A DNA stretch of 64,000 nucleotides from Pseudobutyrivibrio ruminis HUN009. GTDB taxonomy: Bacteria > Bacillota > Clostridia > Lachnospirales > Lachnospiraceae. The position numbers and the translations under genes were made by a program. Under the pieces are notes generated by a model that worked only from the letters and a program-made list of their open reading frames with translations, made no database searches and was not told where the DNA came from. Where the stretch lies: positions 1,729,001 through 1,793,000 of the forward strand of contig NZ_JNLH01000001.1 in assembly GCF_000703005.1 (NCBI RefSeq). Direction: 5' to 3'. Shown here piece after piece: positions 27,503 through 35,256 of this stretch. How positions within the stretch are numbered: position 1 is the stretch's first letter; each line of letters opens with the position of its first letter.

Positions 27503-28162
27503 ATGGATATAAATATTCTTAGAGAATATATTCCACTATATAAAGAAGCACTTTTACTTACAATGAAGATAGGATGGCAGGGCATATTTATGAGTCTAAT
27601 CATTGGACTTGTGGGCTCTGCTATCCTGCATTTTAAAGTTCCAGTGCTTAAAACGATTATTGGGATATATATTGAAATTTTTAGAAACACACCACTTTTG
27701 GTTCAATTGTTTTTTATCTACTTTGCGTTGCCAAAGGTGGGTATCAAAATAACTGCGGAAACATGCGGTGTTCTAGGATTAGGACTTCTAGGCGGAGCCT
27801 ATATGATTGAAACCTTTAGAAGTGGTCTGGAAGCAATTCCTGTAATACAAAAAGAAAGCGCACTCAGCCTTGGTATGAATGAGTATCAGACCTTGTGGCT
27901 TGTAATTATGCCTCAAGCAATTTCTATCAGCGTGCCAGGACTTTTGGCCAACGTGATATTCCTATTGAAGGAAACATCTGTCTTTTCAACAATTAGTCTC
28001 ATGGACCTGATGTTTACTGCAAAGGATTTAATAGGAATGTACGCAAAGACAATTGAGTGTCTGTTCCTTTTGGTTGTATTCTACCTGATTATGCTCCTTC
28101 CAGTATCAATCATAGGAGCGATTGTGGAAAGGAGGTTGCGCTATGGCCAGTTTGGGGATTGA
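27503..28162 (+). CDS. Amino acid ABC transporter permease
   Basis: A 219-residue inner-membrane permease of the HisMQ/TcyB type with about five helices. The ATPase-docking EAA loop reads SGLEAIPVIQKESALSLGMNEYQT. The early segment EIFRNTPLLVQLFFIYFALP is the family signature. It overlaps the second permease by 20 bp, so the two probably form a heterodimer. Confidence 0.9.
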   Translation: MDINILREYIPLYKEALLLTMKIGWQGIFMSLIIGLVGSAILHFKVPVLKTIIGIYIEIFRNTPLLVQLFFIYFALPKVGIKITAETCGVLGLGLLGGAYMIETFRSGLEAIPVIQKESALSLGMNEYQTLWLVIMPQAISISVPGLLANVIFLLKETSVFSTISLMDLMFTAKDLIGMYAKTIECLFLLVVFYLIMLLPVSIIGAIVERRLRYGQFGD

Positions 28163-28817
28163 TGTTCTGTTCAAAGGAACAAACTTCATGAGATTGCTTC
28201 AGGGCTTGTGGGTTTCAATTGAAATCAGCCTTATATCCGTTGCAATTAGCATTTTACTAGGACTTGTTGTCGGTGTATTGATGACAGTCGATAATAAGAT
28301 TTTAAAAGCCGTGTTGAAGCTATATTTAGAGACAGTAAGAATCATGCCACAGATGGTGCTTCTTTTCATTGTTTATTTCGGAACTACCAGAGTTTTTGGT
28401 TGGGACTTATCAGCAGAAGCTTCAGCAATTTTTGTATTCACCTTCTGGGGCACAGCAGAGATGGGAGATTTGGTAAGAGGTTCTATAAAGAGTATTCCTC
28501 GTATCCAATTTGAATCTGCATATGCTCTTGGTATGGATAAGCTTCAGACCTATTTATACATAATACTGCCACAGACAATAAGACGTTTGATTCCACTATC
28601 AATCAACCTTATTACCAGAATGATTAAGACAACATCACTGGTAATGATGATTGGTATTGTGGAAGTTTTGAAGGTAGGACAGCAGATTATCGAGGCAAAC
28701 AGAAACACTTCACCAAATGCTGCATTCGGTGTGTTTGGTGTGGTAATGCTTCTGTATTTCCTGGTTTGCTGGCCAATTAGTAGACTTAGTATTTATTTGG
28801 AGAAAAGGTGGGCGTAA
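28143..28817 (+). CDS. Amino acid ABC transporter permease
   Basis: A 224-residue second permease of the same importer, with its own signature LETVRIMPQMVLLFIVYFGT and EAA loop RGSIKSIPRIQFESAYALGM. The ATG at 28143 is chosen because AAAGGAGG precedes it by 8 nt; an upstream in-frame GTG at 28122 lacks such a site. Its TAA overlaps the ATG of the ATPase gene. Confidence 0.9.
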   Translation: MASLGIDVLFKGTNFMRLLQGLWVSIEISLISVAISILLGLVVGVLMTVDNKILKAVLKLYLETVRIMPQMVLLFIVYFGTTRVFGWDLSAEASAIFVFTFWGTAEMGDLVRGSIKSIPRIQFESAYALGMDKLQTYLYIILPQTIRRLIPLSINLITRMIKTTSLVMMIGIVEVLKVGQQIIEANRNTSPNAAFGVFGVVMLLYFLVCWPISRLSIYLEKRWA

Positions 28818-29572
28818 TGAGCGAATTATTAAAGGTTACACATTTACATAAGGAATTTGGAAACAATGTTGTTTTGAAAGATATCAACCTTTCTGTAAAA
28901 AGAGGAGAGGTTGTAGTAATCATCGGACCATCAGGCTGTGGTAAAAGTACATTTCTTAGATGCTTGAATGGTTTGGAGGAAATTCAGGGAGGCATCATTA
29001 CCGTTGATGGACTTCCAGTGGAGGCTGATAAAAGAGATATCACAAAGCTTCGCCAGAAGATTGGAATGGTGTTCCAGTCTTATGAATTGTTCCCTCACAA
29101 GACAGTAATTGAAAATATCATACTGGCACCTACAAAGGTTCAGAAGAGAAACAAGGAAGAGGTTACAAAGGAGGCGATAGAGCTTTTAGATAAGGTTGGT
29201 CTTTCAGATAAAAAGGACTATTATCCAAGGCAGCTTTCAGGTGGACAGAAGCAGCGTGTGGCTATTGTAAGAGCACTTGTGATGCATCCAGAGATTATAC
29301 TTTTTGATGAGGTTACAGCGGCTCTTGATCCAGAAATGGTTCATGAGGTACTTGAAACTATGATTAAGCTGGCTAAAAGTGGCCGCACTATGCTTATAGT
29401 AACTCACGAAATGAGTTTTGCAGAGGCTGTTGCAGATAGAATCCTATTCTTCGACAATGGCGAGATAGTAGAAGAGACAGAGGACGTAAAAGGATTCTTT
29501 AAGGAACCTGTTACAGAACGAGCTCAAAAGTTCCTTAGAACCTTTGAGTATGATAGTGCCTTGTATATATAA
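28817..29572 (+). CDS. Amino acid ABC transporter ATP-binding protein
   Basis: A 251-residue ATPase. Walker A is GPSGCGKST, the Q loop follows in MVFQSYELFPHKTV, the signature is LSGGQKQRVAIVRAL, Walker B is EIILFDEVTAALDPEM and the H loop is VTHEMSFAE. Highly similar in layout to GlnQ/TcyC/TcyN proteins. The start ATG overlaps the permease stop (TAATG); a GTG 9 bp upstream is less likely. Last gene of the importer operon. Confidence 0.94.
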   Translation: MSELLKVTHLHKEFGNNVVLKDINLSVKRGEVVVIIGPSGCGKSTFLRCLNGLEEIQGGIITVDGLPVEADKRDITKLRQKIGMVFQSYELFPHKTVIENIILAPTKVQKRNKEEVTKEAIELLDKVGLSDKKDYYPRQLSGGQKQRVAIVRALVMHPEIILFDEVTAALDPEMVHEVLETMIKLAKSGRTMLIVTHEMSFAEAVADRILFFDNGEIVEETEDVKGFFKEPVTERAQKFLRTFEYDSALYI

Positions 29573-29651
29573 ACAAGCACAGTTGTCCTAGTGGTGATTA
29601 GAAAAACGTAACAAGCATTTGTAGTTGCAAAAAATAGGCACAAAACCGTAC

Positions 29652-29732
29652 TTATATTTTTTTTTCTAATTCAACTGTTGATATTTCAAACATTTTGCGA
29701 CACATAGGGCAACGAAGTTTTACCATATCCAT
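29652..29732 (-). CDS. 26-residue CPxC zinc-binding mini-protein (possible)
   Basis: A short minus-strand frame encodes MDMVKLRCPMCRKMFEISTV followed by a charged end (ELEKKI). The CPMC knuckle followed by an aromatic resembles the first half of a zinc ribbon. AAAGGTAGGTG lies just upstream of the ATG, and the coding part is compact. It sits alone between the importer operon and the sulfhydrylase gene, in the opposite direction to both. It may work as a dimer around one metal. No homologue is known to me. Confidence 0.45.
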   Translation of the reverse strand: MDMVKLRCPMCRKMFEISTVELEKKI

Positions 29733-29864
29733 AAAAAAACACCTACCTTTGCTTTTATATAAGAATATAGTAGCAACAAAATGTGAAAATAAAATATTAA
29801 AAGTGTGACTTTGGCTGGTTATAAATTCGATTTATAGCCAGCTATAGTTTTTGCTTATTGTAAA

Positions 29865-29898
29865 ACCTATTGACTAGGTAGGTAATTAAATGTATTAT
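29865..29898 (+). promoter_or_regulatory. Promoter and Rrf2 operator of the sulfhydrylase-cysteine synthase operon
   Basis: ACCTATTGACTAGGTAGGT (29865-29883) is a close variant of the two other operators. TTGACT (29870-29875), 17 bp and TATTAT (29893-29898) give a good sigma-A promoter. The other bases between 29573 and 29864 hold only the small minus-strand frame. Confidence 0.78.
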
Positions 29899-29951
29899 CA
29901 TTTCAACACAAAAACATATCAAACAGATAGGCAAAAAAAGGAGGAAGAATT

Positions 29952-31286
29952 ATGAGCAATTATAGATTTGAAACATTAGCACTTCATGTGGGCCAGGAAA
30001 ACCCGGATCCAGCATCTGATGCAAGAGCAGTACCTATTTACCAGACTACTAGCTACGTATTCAGAGATTCACAGCATGCAGCAGATAGATTTGGTCTTGC
30101 TGATGCAGGTAACATTTATGGTCGTCTTACAAATTCTACTCAGGGTGTTTTAGAGGAGAGAGTTGCAGCACTTGAAGGTGGAAGCGCAGCACTTGCAGTT
30201 GCATCTGGTGCAGCAGCTATTACATACACAATCCAAGCACTTGCTGCAAACGGCGGACACATCGTAGCACAGAAGACTATCTACGGCGGAAGCTACAATC
30301 TTCTTGCTCATACTCTTACACAGTATGGAATCACAGCAACATTCGTAGATGCCCACAACTTGGATGAGGTTAAAAACGCAATTCAGGATAACACAAGAGC
30401 AATCTACTTAGAGACTCTTGGAAATCCTAACAGCGATATTCCAGATATCGATGCAATTGCAAAGATTGCACACGAGGCAGGACTTCCACTTGTTGTTGAC
30501 AACACATTTGGAGCAGCTTATTGGGTAAGACCAATTGAGCACGGCGCAGACATCGTTGTTCATTCAGCAACAAAATTCTTCGGTGGACACGGAACAACAC
30601 TTGGTGGTGTTATCGTAGAAGCTGGCAAGTATGATTGGAAGGCAAGCGGAAAGTACCCTAACATCGCAGAAGCAAATCCTAGCTATCATGGTGTATCATT
30701 TGCTGAGGTTGCCGGTCCTGCAGCATTTGTAACATACATCAGAGCTATTCTTCTTAGAGACACAGGGGCAACAATCTCACCATTTAATGCATTCCTCCTT
30801 TTGCAGGGAATTGAGACATTGCCTCTACGTCTCGACAGACATGCAGAAAATACAAAGAAGGTTGTTGAGTTCTTGAAGAATCATCCAAAGGTAGCTCATG
30901 TAAATCATCCATCACTTGAGGATCATCCAGACCATGAGCTTTACAAGAAATACTTCCCAAAGGATGGCGGAAGCATTTTCACATTCGAAATCAAGGGTGG
31001 CAAGAAAGAAGCTTACAAGTTTATTGATAGCCTTGAAATCTTCTCAATCCTTGCAAATGTAGCAGATGTAAAGAGCCTGGTTATTCACCCAGCGACAACA
31101 ACTCATTCTCAGCTTACAGAGGAAGAGCTTTTAGATCAGGGAATTACACAGTCTACAATCAGACTTTCAATTGGTACAGAGCACATTGATGACATCATTG
31201 AGGATTTACAGAAGGGCTTTGATGCAATTGATGCAGAGAAGATTGAAGAAGTTTTTAATGCAGAAAAAAACGCAAATGCGGTATAA
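29952..31286 (+). CDS. O-acetylhomoserine sulfhydrylase (aminocarboxypropyltransferase)
   Basis: A 444-residue PLP enzyme of the Cys/Met metabolism family, full length. It makes homocysteine from O-acetylhomoserine and sulfide. The start FETLALHVGQENPDPASDAR and the PLP lysine motif VVHSATKFFGGHGTTLGGVI are typical of MetY. The end contains LVIHPATTTHSQLTEEE and TIRLSIGTEHIDDIIEDL. It is preceded by AAAGGAGGAAG and followed 27 bp later by cysK under one Rrf2-type promoter. Confidence 0.95.
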   Translation: MSNYRFETLALHVGQENPDPASDARAVPIYQTTSYVFRDSQHAADRFGLADAGNIYGRLTNSTQGVLEERVAALEGGSAALAVASGAAAITYTIQALAANGGHIVAQKTIYGGSYNLLAHTLTQYGITATFVDAHNLDEVKNAIQDNTRAIYLETLGNPNSDIPDIDAIAKIAHEAGLPLVVDNTFGAAYWVRPIEHGADIVVHSATKFFGGHGTTLGGVIVEAGKYDWKASGKYPNIAEANPSYHGVSFAEVAGPAAFVTYIRAILLRDTGATISPFNAFLLLQGIETLPLRLDRHAENTKKVVEFLKNHPKVAHVNHPSLEDHPDHELYKKYFPKDGGSIFTFEIKGGKKEAYKFIDSLEIFSILANVADVKSLVIHPATTTHSQLTEEELLDQGITQSTIRLSIGTEHIDDIIEDLQKGFDAIDAEKIEEVFNAEKNANAV

Positions 31287-31313
31287 TATAAAAAAACTAG
31301 GAGGAGACTTGAA

Positions 31314-32246
31314 ATGTCTAAGATTTATAAGGGAGCTATTGAGTTAATTGGAAAGACTCCACTTGTTGAGGTGGTTAATATTGAAAAGGAGCTTGGCCTT
31401 GAGGCTACAGTTCTTGTAAAGCTTGAGTATTTCAATCCAGCTGGATCAGTAAAGGATAGAGTAGCAAAGGCTATGATCGAGGATGCAGAGGAGAGAGGTC
31501 TCCTCAAGGAAGGTTCAGTAATCATCGAGCCAACTTCAGGAAACACAGGTATCGGTCTTGCAGCAATCGCAGCATCAAAGGGATACCGTGCAATTCTTAC
31601 AATGCCAGAGACAATGTCAGTTGAGCGTAGAAACATCCTTAAGGCATATGGCGCTGAAATCGTTCTTACAGAAGGCTCAAAGGGTATGAAGGGGGCTATC
31701 GCAAAGGCTGAGGAGCTTGCAGCAGAAATCGAGGGAAGCTTTATCCCTGGACAGTTTGTAAATCCAGCAAACGCAACAGCTCACAGAACAACTACAGGTC
31801 CAGAAATCTGGGAAGACACAGATGGAAATGTTGATATCTTCATCGCTGGTGTAGGTACTGGTGGAACAGTCACAGGTGTAGGTGAGTACCTTAAGTCACA
31901 GAAGCCAGAGGTTAAGATTGTTGCACTTGAGCCAAAGGATTCACCTGTTCTTTCAGAGGGACGTGCAGGTGCACATAAGATTCAGGGTATCGGCGCAGGA
32001 TTTGTTCCAGATGTATTAAATACAGAGATTTACGATGAGATTTTCGTAGCAGATAGTGCAGATGCATTTGCAGCAGCAAAGCTTCTTGCAAAGAAGGAAG
32101 GAATCTCAGTTGGTATTTCTTCAGGAGCAGCTCTCCACGGAGCAATCGAGCTCGCAAAGAAGCCAGAAAACAAAGGCAAGACAATTGTAGCTTTACTTCC
32201 TGATTCTGGTGATAGATACTACTCAACACCACTATTTACAGAATAA
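31314..32246 (+). CDS. cysK: Cysteine synthase A (O-acetylserine sulfhydrylase)
   Basis: A 310-residue PLP enzyme making cysteine from O-acetylserine and sulfide. The PLP lysine is in YFNPAGSVKDRVAKAMI, the substrate loop is EPTSGNTGIGLA, the phosphate loop GVGTGGTVTGVGEYL, and the C-terminus has ALLPDSGDRYYSTPLF. AGGAGGAG precedes the ATG. Second gene of the sulfhydrylase operon. Confidence 0.97.
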   Translation: MSKIYKGAIELIGKTPLVEVVNIEKELGLEATVLVKLEYFNPAGSVKDRVAKAMIEDAEERGLLKEGSVIIEPTSGNTGIGLAAIAASKGYRAILTMPETMSVERRNILKAYGAEIVLTEGSKGMKGAIAKAEELAAEIEGSFIPGQFVNPANATAHRTTTGPEIWEDTDGNVDIFIAGVGTGGTVTGVGEYLKSQKPEVKIVALEPKDSPVLSEGRAGAHKIQGIGAGFVPDVLNTEIYDEIFVADSADAFAAAKLLAKKEGISVGISSGAALHGAIELAKKPENKGKTIVALLPDSGDRYYSTPLFTE

Positions 32247-32250
32247 ACCG

Positions 32251-32381
32251 TGTGGGCGAGGTAGCCGACACGTATAAACTAAAATGAGCCAGCCTGTAGG
32301 CATCAAGCTCTACTATTTCTCAAGCGAGACGTGTTGTCGAGCGGAGAAATCAGTAGGCTTGTAGCCGTAACATGCTGGCTC
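32251..32381. ncRNA. Structured intergenic element, possible RNA or bidirectional terminator
   Basis: Between the converging cysK and amidase genes lies a small hairpin (CGTGT...ACACG, 32251-32274) and a larger nested structure. GAGCCAGC (32285-32292) pairs with GCTGGCTC. Inside it, AAGC-CTACT-ATTTCTC pairs with GAGAAAT-AGTAG-GCTT through two single-base bulges, giving about 16 bp, capped by a loop containing GAC/GTC. There is no T run on either strand at the right place, so it is not a simple terminator. Strand of function is unknown. Confidence 0.45.
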
Positions 32382-32390
32382 TCGTTATGT

Positions 32391-33119
32391 TCATTTCTGT
32401 GTGAAGTAGCTATCTACGCCATTGGCGATGCCTTGGGCAAGCTTCAATTGGTATTCGTCATCCACAAGCTTAGCTTCCTCGTCGGCGTCTGTGAGGTTAC
32501 CAACTTCTACGATGGCGGTAGGAGATGCACACCAGTTGATGATAGGCATATCATCGTCTTCGGTGACGCCTGCGTTATCACAATCAGCTTCCTGGACAAC
32601 AGAGCCTAGGATTGCATCTGATAATAGTCTAGCATCATTATAATTTCCATAGTTGTATGGATTATCTTCTGACTGACATACAACAGAAACTCCATTGTTT
32701 TCCCCAGTCTGAATTACTATAAATGCATCGGCATTTGCAGTGTTTGCAATCATTGCACGGTCGCCACTGCTAAGATTTACATCGTTTTCATTTCTGGTAA
32801 GGAGTACGGTGTAGCCCTGCTTGCTAAGAAGAGAAGATGTCTTCAAGGCAATCTGCAGATTCAGCTCATATTCGTGAATTCCTGTTTCGGCCCCATCCAC
32901 ACCAGCTGTGGCACGTGCAGTTGTTTTGAAAGCTCCAGGCCCAATTGGTTCCTTTCGATTGTTGGCATTCATCTGACAGCCAGGATCAATCACAATTACT
33001 TTCTGGGTAGATGACTCTTTAACAGGTTGTTTTGCATCTACAGTGATAGAAGGACAAACCATTGCAACTAGGAGCATTACTACAACATATTTTCGTAAGA
33101 GCTTTCTAATTGGTTTCAT
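32391..33119 (-). CDS. N-acetylmuramoyl-L-alanine amidase, exported
   Basis: A 242-residue exported amidase_3 protein that cuts the bond between muramic acid and stem peptide. It has a signal peptide (MKPIRKLLRKYVVVMLLVAM, cleavage near VDAKQ). The catalytic domain starts KVIVIDPGCQMNANNRKEPI; in place of the usual first zinc His (IDPGHG) it has IDPGCQ. The Glu in GAETGIHEYELNLQIALK, DAFIVIQTGEN (canonical SIHxN) and IVEVGNLTDADE fit the fold. Because the first His is Cys and SIHaN reads VIQTGEN, activity is uncertain. The ATG at 33119 begins the signal peptide. Confidence 0.82.
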   Translation of the reverse strand: MKPIRKLLRKYVVVMLLVAMVCPSITVDAKQPVKESSTQKVIVIDPGCQMNANNRKEPIGPGAFKTTARATAGVDGAETGIHEYELNLQIALKTSSLLSKQGYTVLLTRNENDVNLSSGDRAMIANTANADAFIVIQTGENNGVSVVCQSEDNPYNYGNYNDARLLSDAILGSVVQEADCDNAGVTEDDDMPIINWCASPTAIVEVGNLTDADEEAKLVDDEYQLKLAQGIANGVDSYFTQK

Positions 33120-33214
33120 TTGTAAATCACACTCCCTTCCAAAAATCTCTCTATAATGATTATCGGACACTGATGTGAAAAAACTATGTAAATTCTGTAT
33201 AATTTAAGGCTTTT

Positions 33215-34363
33215 TTACCAGTAATTTGCGAATCCAAGTTCAATTAAACGATTAGTTTCATAATAACGTGATGATTTTACGGTTCCATCGTACATTGCAC
33301 GGTTCTTTCCACCGAGTACAACAGTGATAATTGTCTTGCCTTCTCTTGAAGCAACAGTCACAAGACACTGGCCAGCTCTGCCTGCTGTTCCTGTTTTGCC
33401 ACCTACCACGTATGGGTTGTAGTAAGCAGAACCTGGAATTACAAGAGCATCAGTGTTTACAAGTGCTCTAGGAGTGGCGCACATGTTTGTGGCTGGAAGC
33501 ACAGCGCTTGCCATACCATAATACTGCTTGAATAGTGGATGAGCGTATGCGTTGGCTGTAATCAAATAAAGTGAGTAAGCGTTTGTGTACATATTTTTAT
33601 CTGGATAGCCAGATGGATTAGTAAAGTTTGTATTTACACAGCCAAGCTGAGTGGCTCTAGCATTCATAAGTGCTACAAAGTTTGATACTGAACCAGCAAC
33701 TGCCTCTGCAAGAATATTGCAGGCCTGACAATCAGAGCTAACCATCATTGCTGTAAGAAGCTGATCTACTGTAAGGATTTCTCCTGCTTGAAGTCTTGGC
33801 TCCACATGGCTTGCGTCTGATGGAAGAGAAGCAACTGCAGTTGAAGAAGTCAAAACAGGTGTAGCTAAAGTAAGCTGTCCAGCTTCGATTGCTTCTATTA
33901 CAAGAAGAGCAGTCATAATCTTTGTGGTGCTGGCTGGCTCAAGCTTGTCATTTGCTCCCTGGCTATAAATAATTTTGCCTGAAGCTGCATTAGCAACAAG
34001 GGCTGCATTTACATCATAAGAAGTAAAGCGAACAGCAGTAGTATTTGCTGCAGCAGAAAGAGCCTGCTGAGAAATATAGTAAATTCCGCCATCAAGGCTA
34101 ACCTGCCAAAAGCCATTTGATGTCTGGCCTGTAACCTGCACAGGTGTATTAACTGCGAGAGTTTTTACGAAAGTGGTGGTATCTGCATCAGCAAATACTT
34201 CAGTACCATTGCAGGACAAAAGCACTGCAGAAATAGGTGTAACAGAATAATTAGCGGCCTCAGCCTGAAGTGATGCCACTGGCACTGTAAAACTAATAGT
34301 CAATGCCAAGGCTAGAGACAAGGCAGTTTTAGTAAATATCTTTTTAATATTCTTTAGGTTCAA
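33215..34363 (-). CDS. D-alanyl-D-alanine carboxypeptidase (low-molecular-weight PBP)
   Basis: A 382-residue exported serine peptidase S11 that trims the stem pentapeptide. A signal peptide (IFTKTALSLALALTISFTVP) precedes a small SH3-like domain (about 45-115). The catalytic domain has SxxK in EPASTTKIMTALL, the second motif in VSSDCQACNILAE (SDC rather than SxN), and KTG in VVGGKTGTAGRAGQC. The start is set at TTG 34363 because GGAGG lies 10 nt before it; no ATG is near. It is divergent from gpx. Confidence 0.88.
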   Translation of the reverse strand: MNLKNIKKIFTKTALSLALALTISFTVPVASLQAEAANYSVTPISAVLLSCNGTEVFADADTTTFVKTLAVNTPVQVTGQTSNGFWQVSLDGGIYYISQQALSAAANTTAVRFTSYDVNAALVANAASGKIIYSQGANDKLEPASTTKIMTALLVIEAIEAGQLTLATPVLTSSTAVASLPSDASHVEPRLQAGEILTVDQLLTAMMVSSDCQACNILAEAVAGSVSNFVALMNARATQLGCVNTNFTNPSGYPDKNMYTNAYSLYLITANAYAHPLFKQYYGMASAVLPATNMCATPRALVNTDALVIPGSAYYNPYVVGGKTGTAGRAGQCLVTVASREGKTIITVVLGGKNRAMYDGTVKSSRYYETNRLIELGFANYW

Positions 34364-34440
34364 ATTAATATTTCCTCCATATATAAATGTTATTTTTATT
34401 TTATCAGAACAAGGAAAAAAATAAAATTTGAAAAAAAGTG

Positions 34441-34500
34441 TTGACAAATAAAATTTAATTGCGTACAATTCAATCATAATCAATTGCACACAATTAAATT
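34441..34500 (+). promoter_or_regulatory. gpx promoter with OhrR/MarR-like operators
   Basis: TTGACA (34441-34446), 17 bp and TACAAT (34464-34469) form a near-consensus promoter. Two ATTG-N5-CAAT inverted repeats overlap and follow it: TAATTGCGTACAATT and CAATTGCACACAATTAA. The outer bases AATTTAATTG (34452-34461) and CAATTAAATT (34491-34500) make a larger dyad. Such AATT-rich repeats resemble OhrR-type peroxide-sensing MarR sites, which would suit a peroxidase. No marR gene lies in the window. Confidence 0.65.
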
Positions 34501-34543
34501 AAAAAGAAATATGAACATGTTTTTTTGTTAAGGAGGAAAAGTA

Positions 34544-35086
34544 ATGGGATTTTATGATCTTACAGTTGAAAAAACAAATGGCGAGCAGCAGGCTATGAGC
34601 GATTATCAGGGAAAGGTTGTCATGATTGTCAACACAGCTACAGGATGCGGCTTCACACCACAGTACAAGGACATCGAAAGCATCTATGAGCAGTACCACG
34701 CTAAGGGCTTCGAAATCGTAGACGTTCCTTGCAACCAGTTTGCAGGTCAGACACCTGGCAACGACGAGGAAATTCACGAGTTCTGCCAGCTTCACTACAA
34801 CACACAGTTCCCTCAGATGAAGAAGGCTGATGTAAATGGTGAGACAGCTATCGAGCTTTTCAAGTATCTTAAGTCTCAGAAGGGCTTTGAAGGATTTGGT
34901 AGAGGTGCAAAGGCACTTGCTATGAGCGCAATGCTCAAGAAGATTGACAAGGATTACAAGAACAATCCTGAAATCAAATGGAACTTTACAAAGTTCATCG
35001 TTGACCGTCAGGGTAATGTAGTTGCCCGTTTCGAGCCAACAGCTGACATGAAAGAAGTCGAGAAGTGTGTAGCTTCTTTGATTTAG
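34544..35086 (+). CDS. Glutathione peroxidase-like thiol peroxidase
   Basis: A 180-residue peroxidase of the Gpx family. It begins GFYDLTVEKTNGEQQAMSDY, and the catalytic Cys is in VNTATGCGFTPQYKDIESIY (Cys in place of selenocysteine). The Gln/Trp-type partners appear in VDVPCNQFAGQTPG and EIKWNFTKFIVDRQGNVVAR. In bacteria such enzymes usually use thioredoxin. AAGGAGG lies before the ATG. Confidence 0.94.
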   Translation: MGFYDLTVEKTNGEQQAMSDYQGKVVMIVNTATGCGFTPQYKDIESIYEQYHAKGFEIVDVPCNQFAGQTPGNDEEIHEFCQLHYNTQFPQMKKADVNGETAIELFKYLKSQKGFEGFGRGAKALAMSAMLKKIDKDYKNNPEIKWNFTKFIVDRQGNVVARFEPTADMKEVEKCVASLI

Positions 35087-35120
35087 TCTAATATATTCGT
35101 ATTATTTCTCCCTTTTTGTA

Positions 35121-35155
35121 AGGACTAGGCACGCCCATGCCTGGTCCTTTTATTT
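35121..35155 (+). terminator. Terminator of gpx
   Basis: AGGACTAGGCA pairs with TGCCTGGTCCT around CGCCCA, followed by TTTTATTTTT. Confidence 0.9.
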
Positions 35156-35256
35156 TTGTCAATTACAATAGTTTTTTGCAAATTTAATGAAGAAATGGGG
35201 GGATTTTTGTGTATAATGTAGATGTAAACTTTTGCGTGTACGATGGAGAATAATAA

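Noticed and set aside
34652..34660. Selenoprotein form of glutathione peroxidase
   Set aside because: The catalytic position is encoded by TGC (Cys), not TGA.
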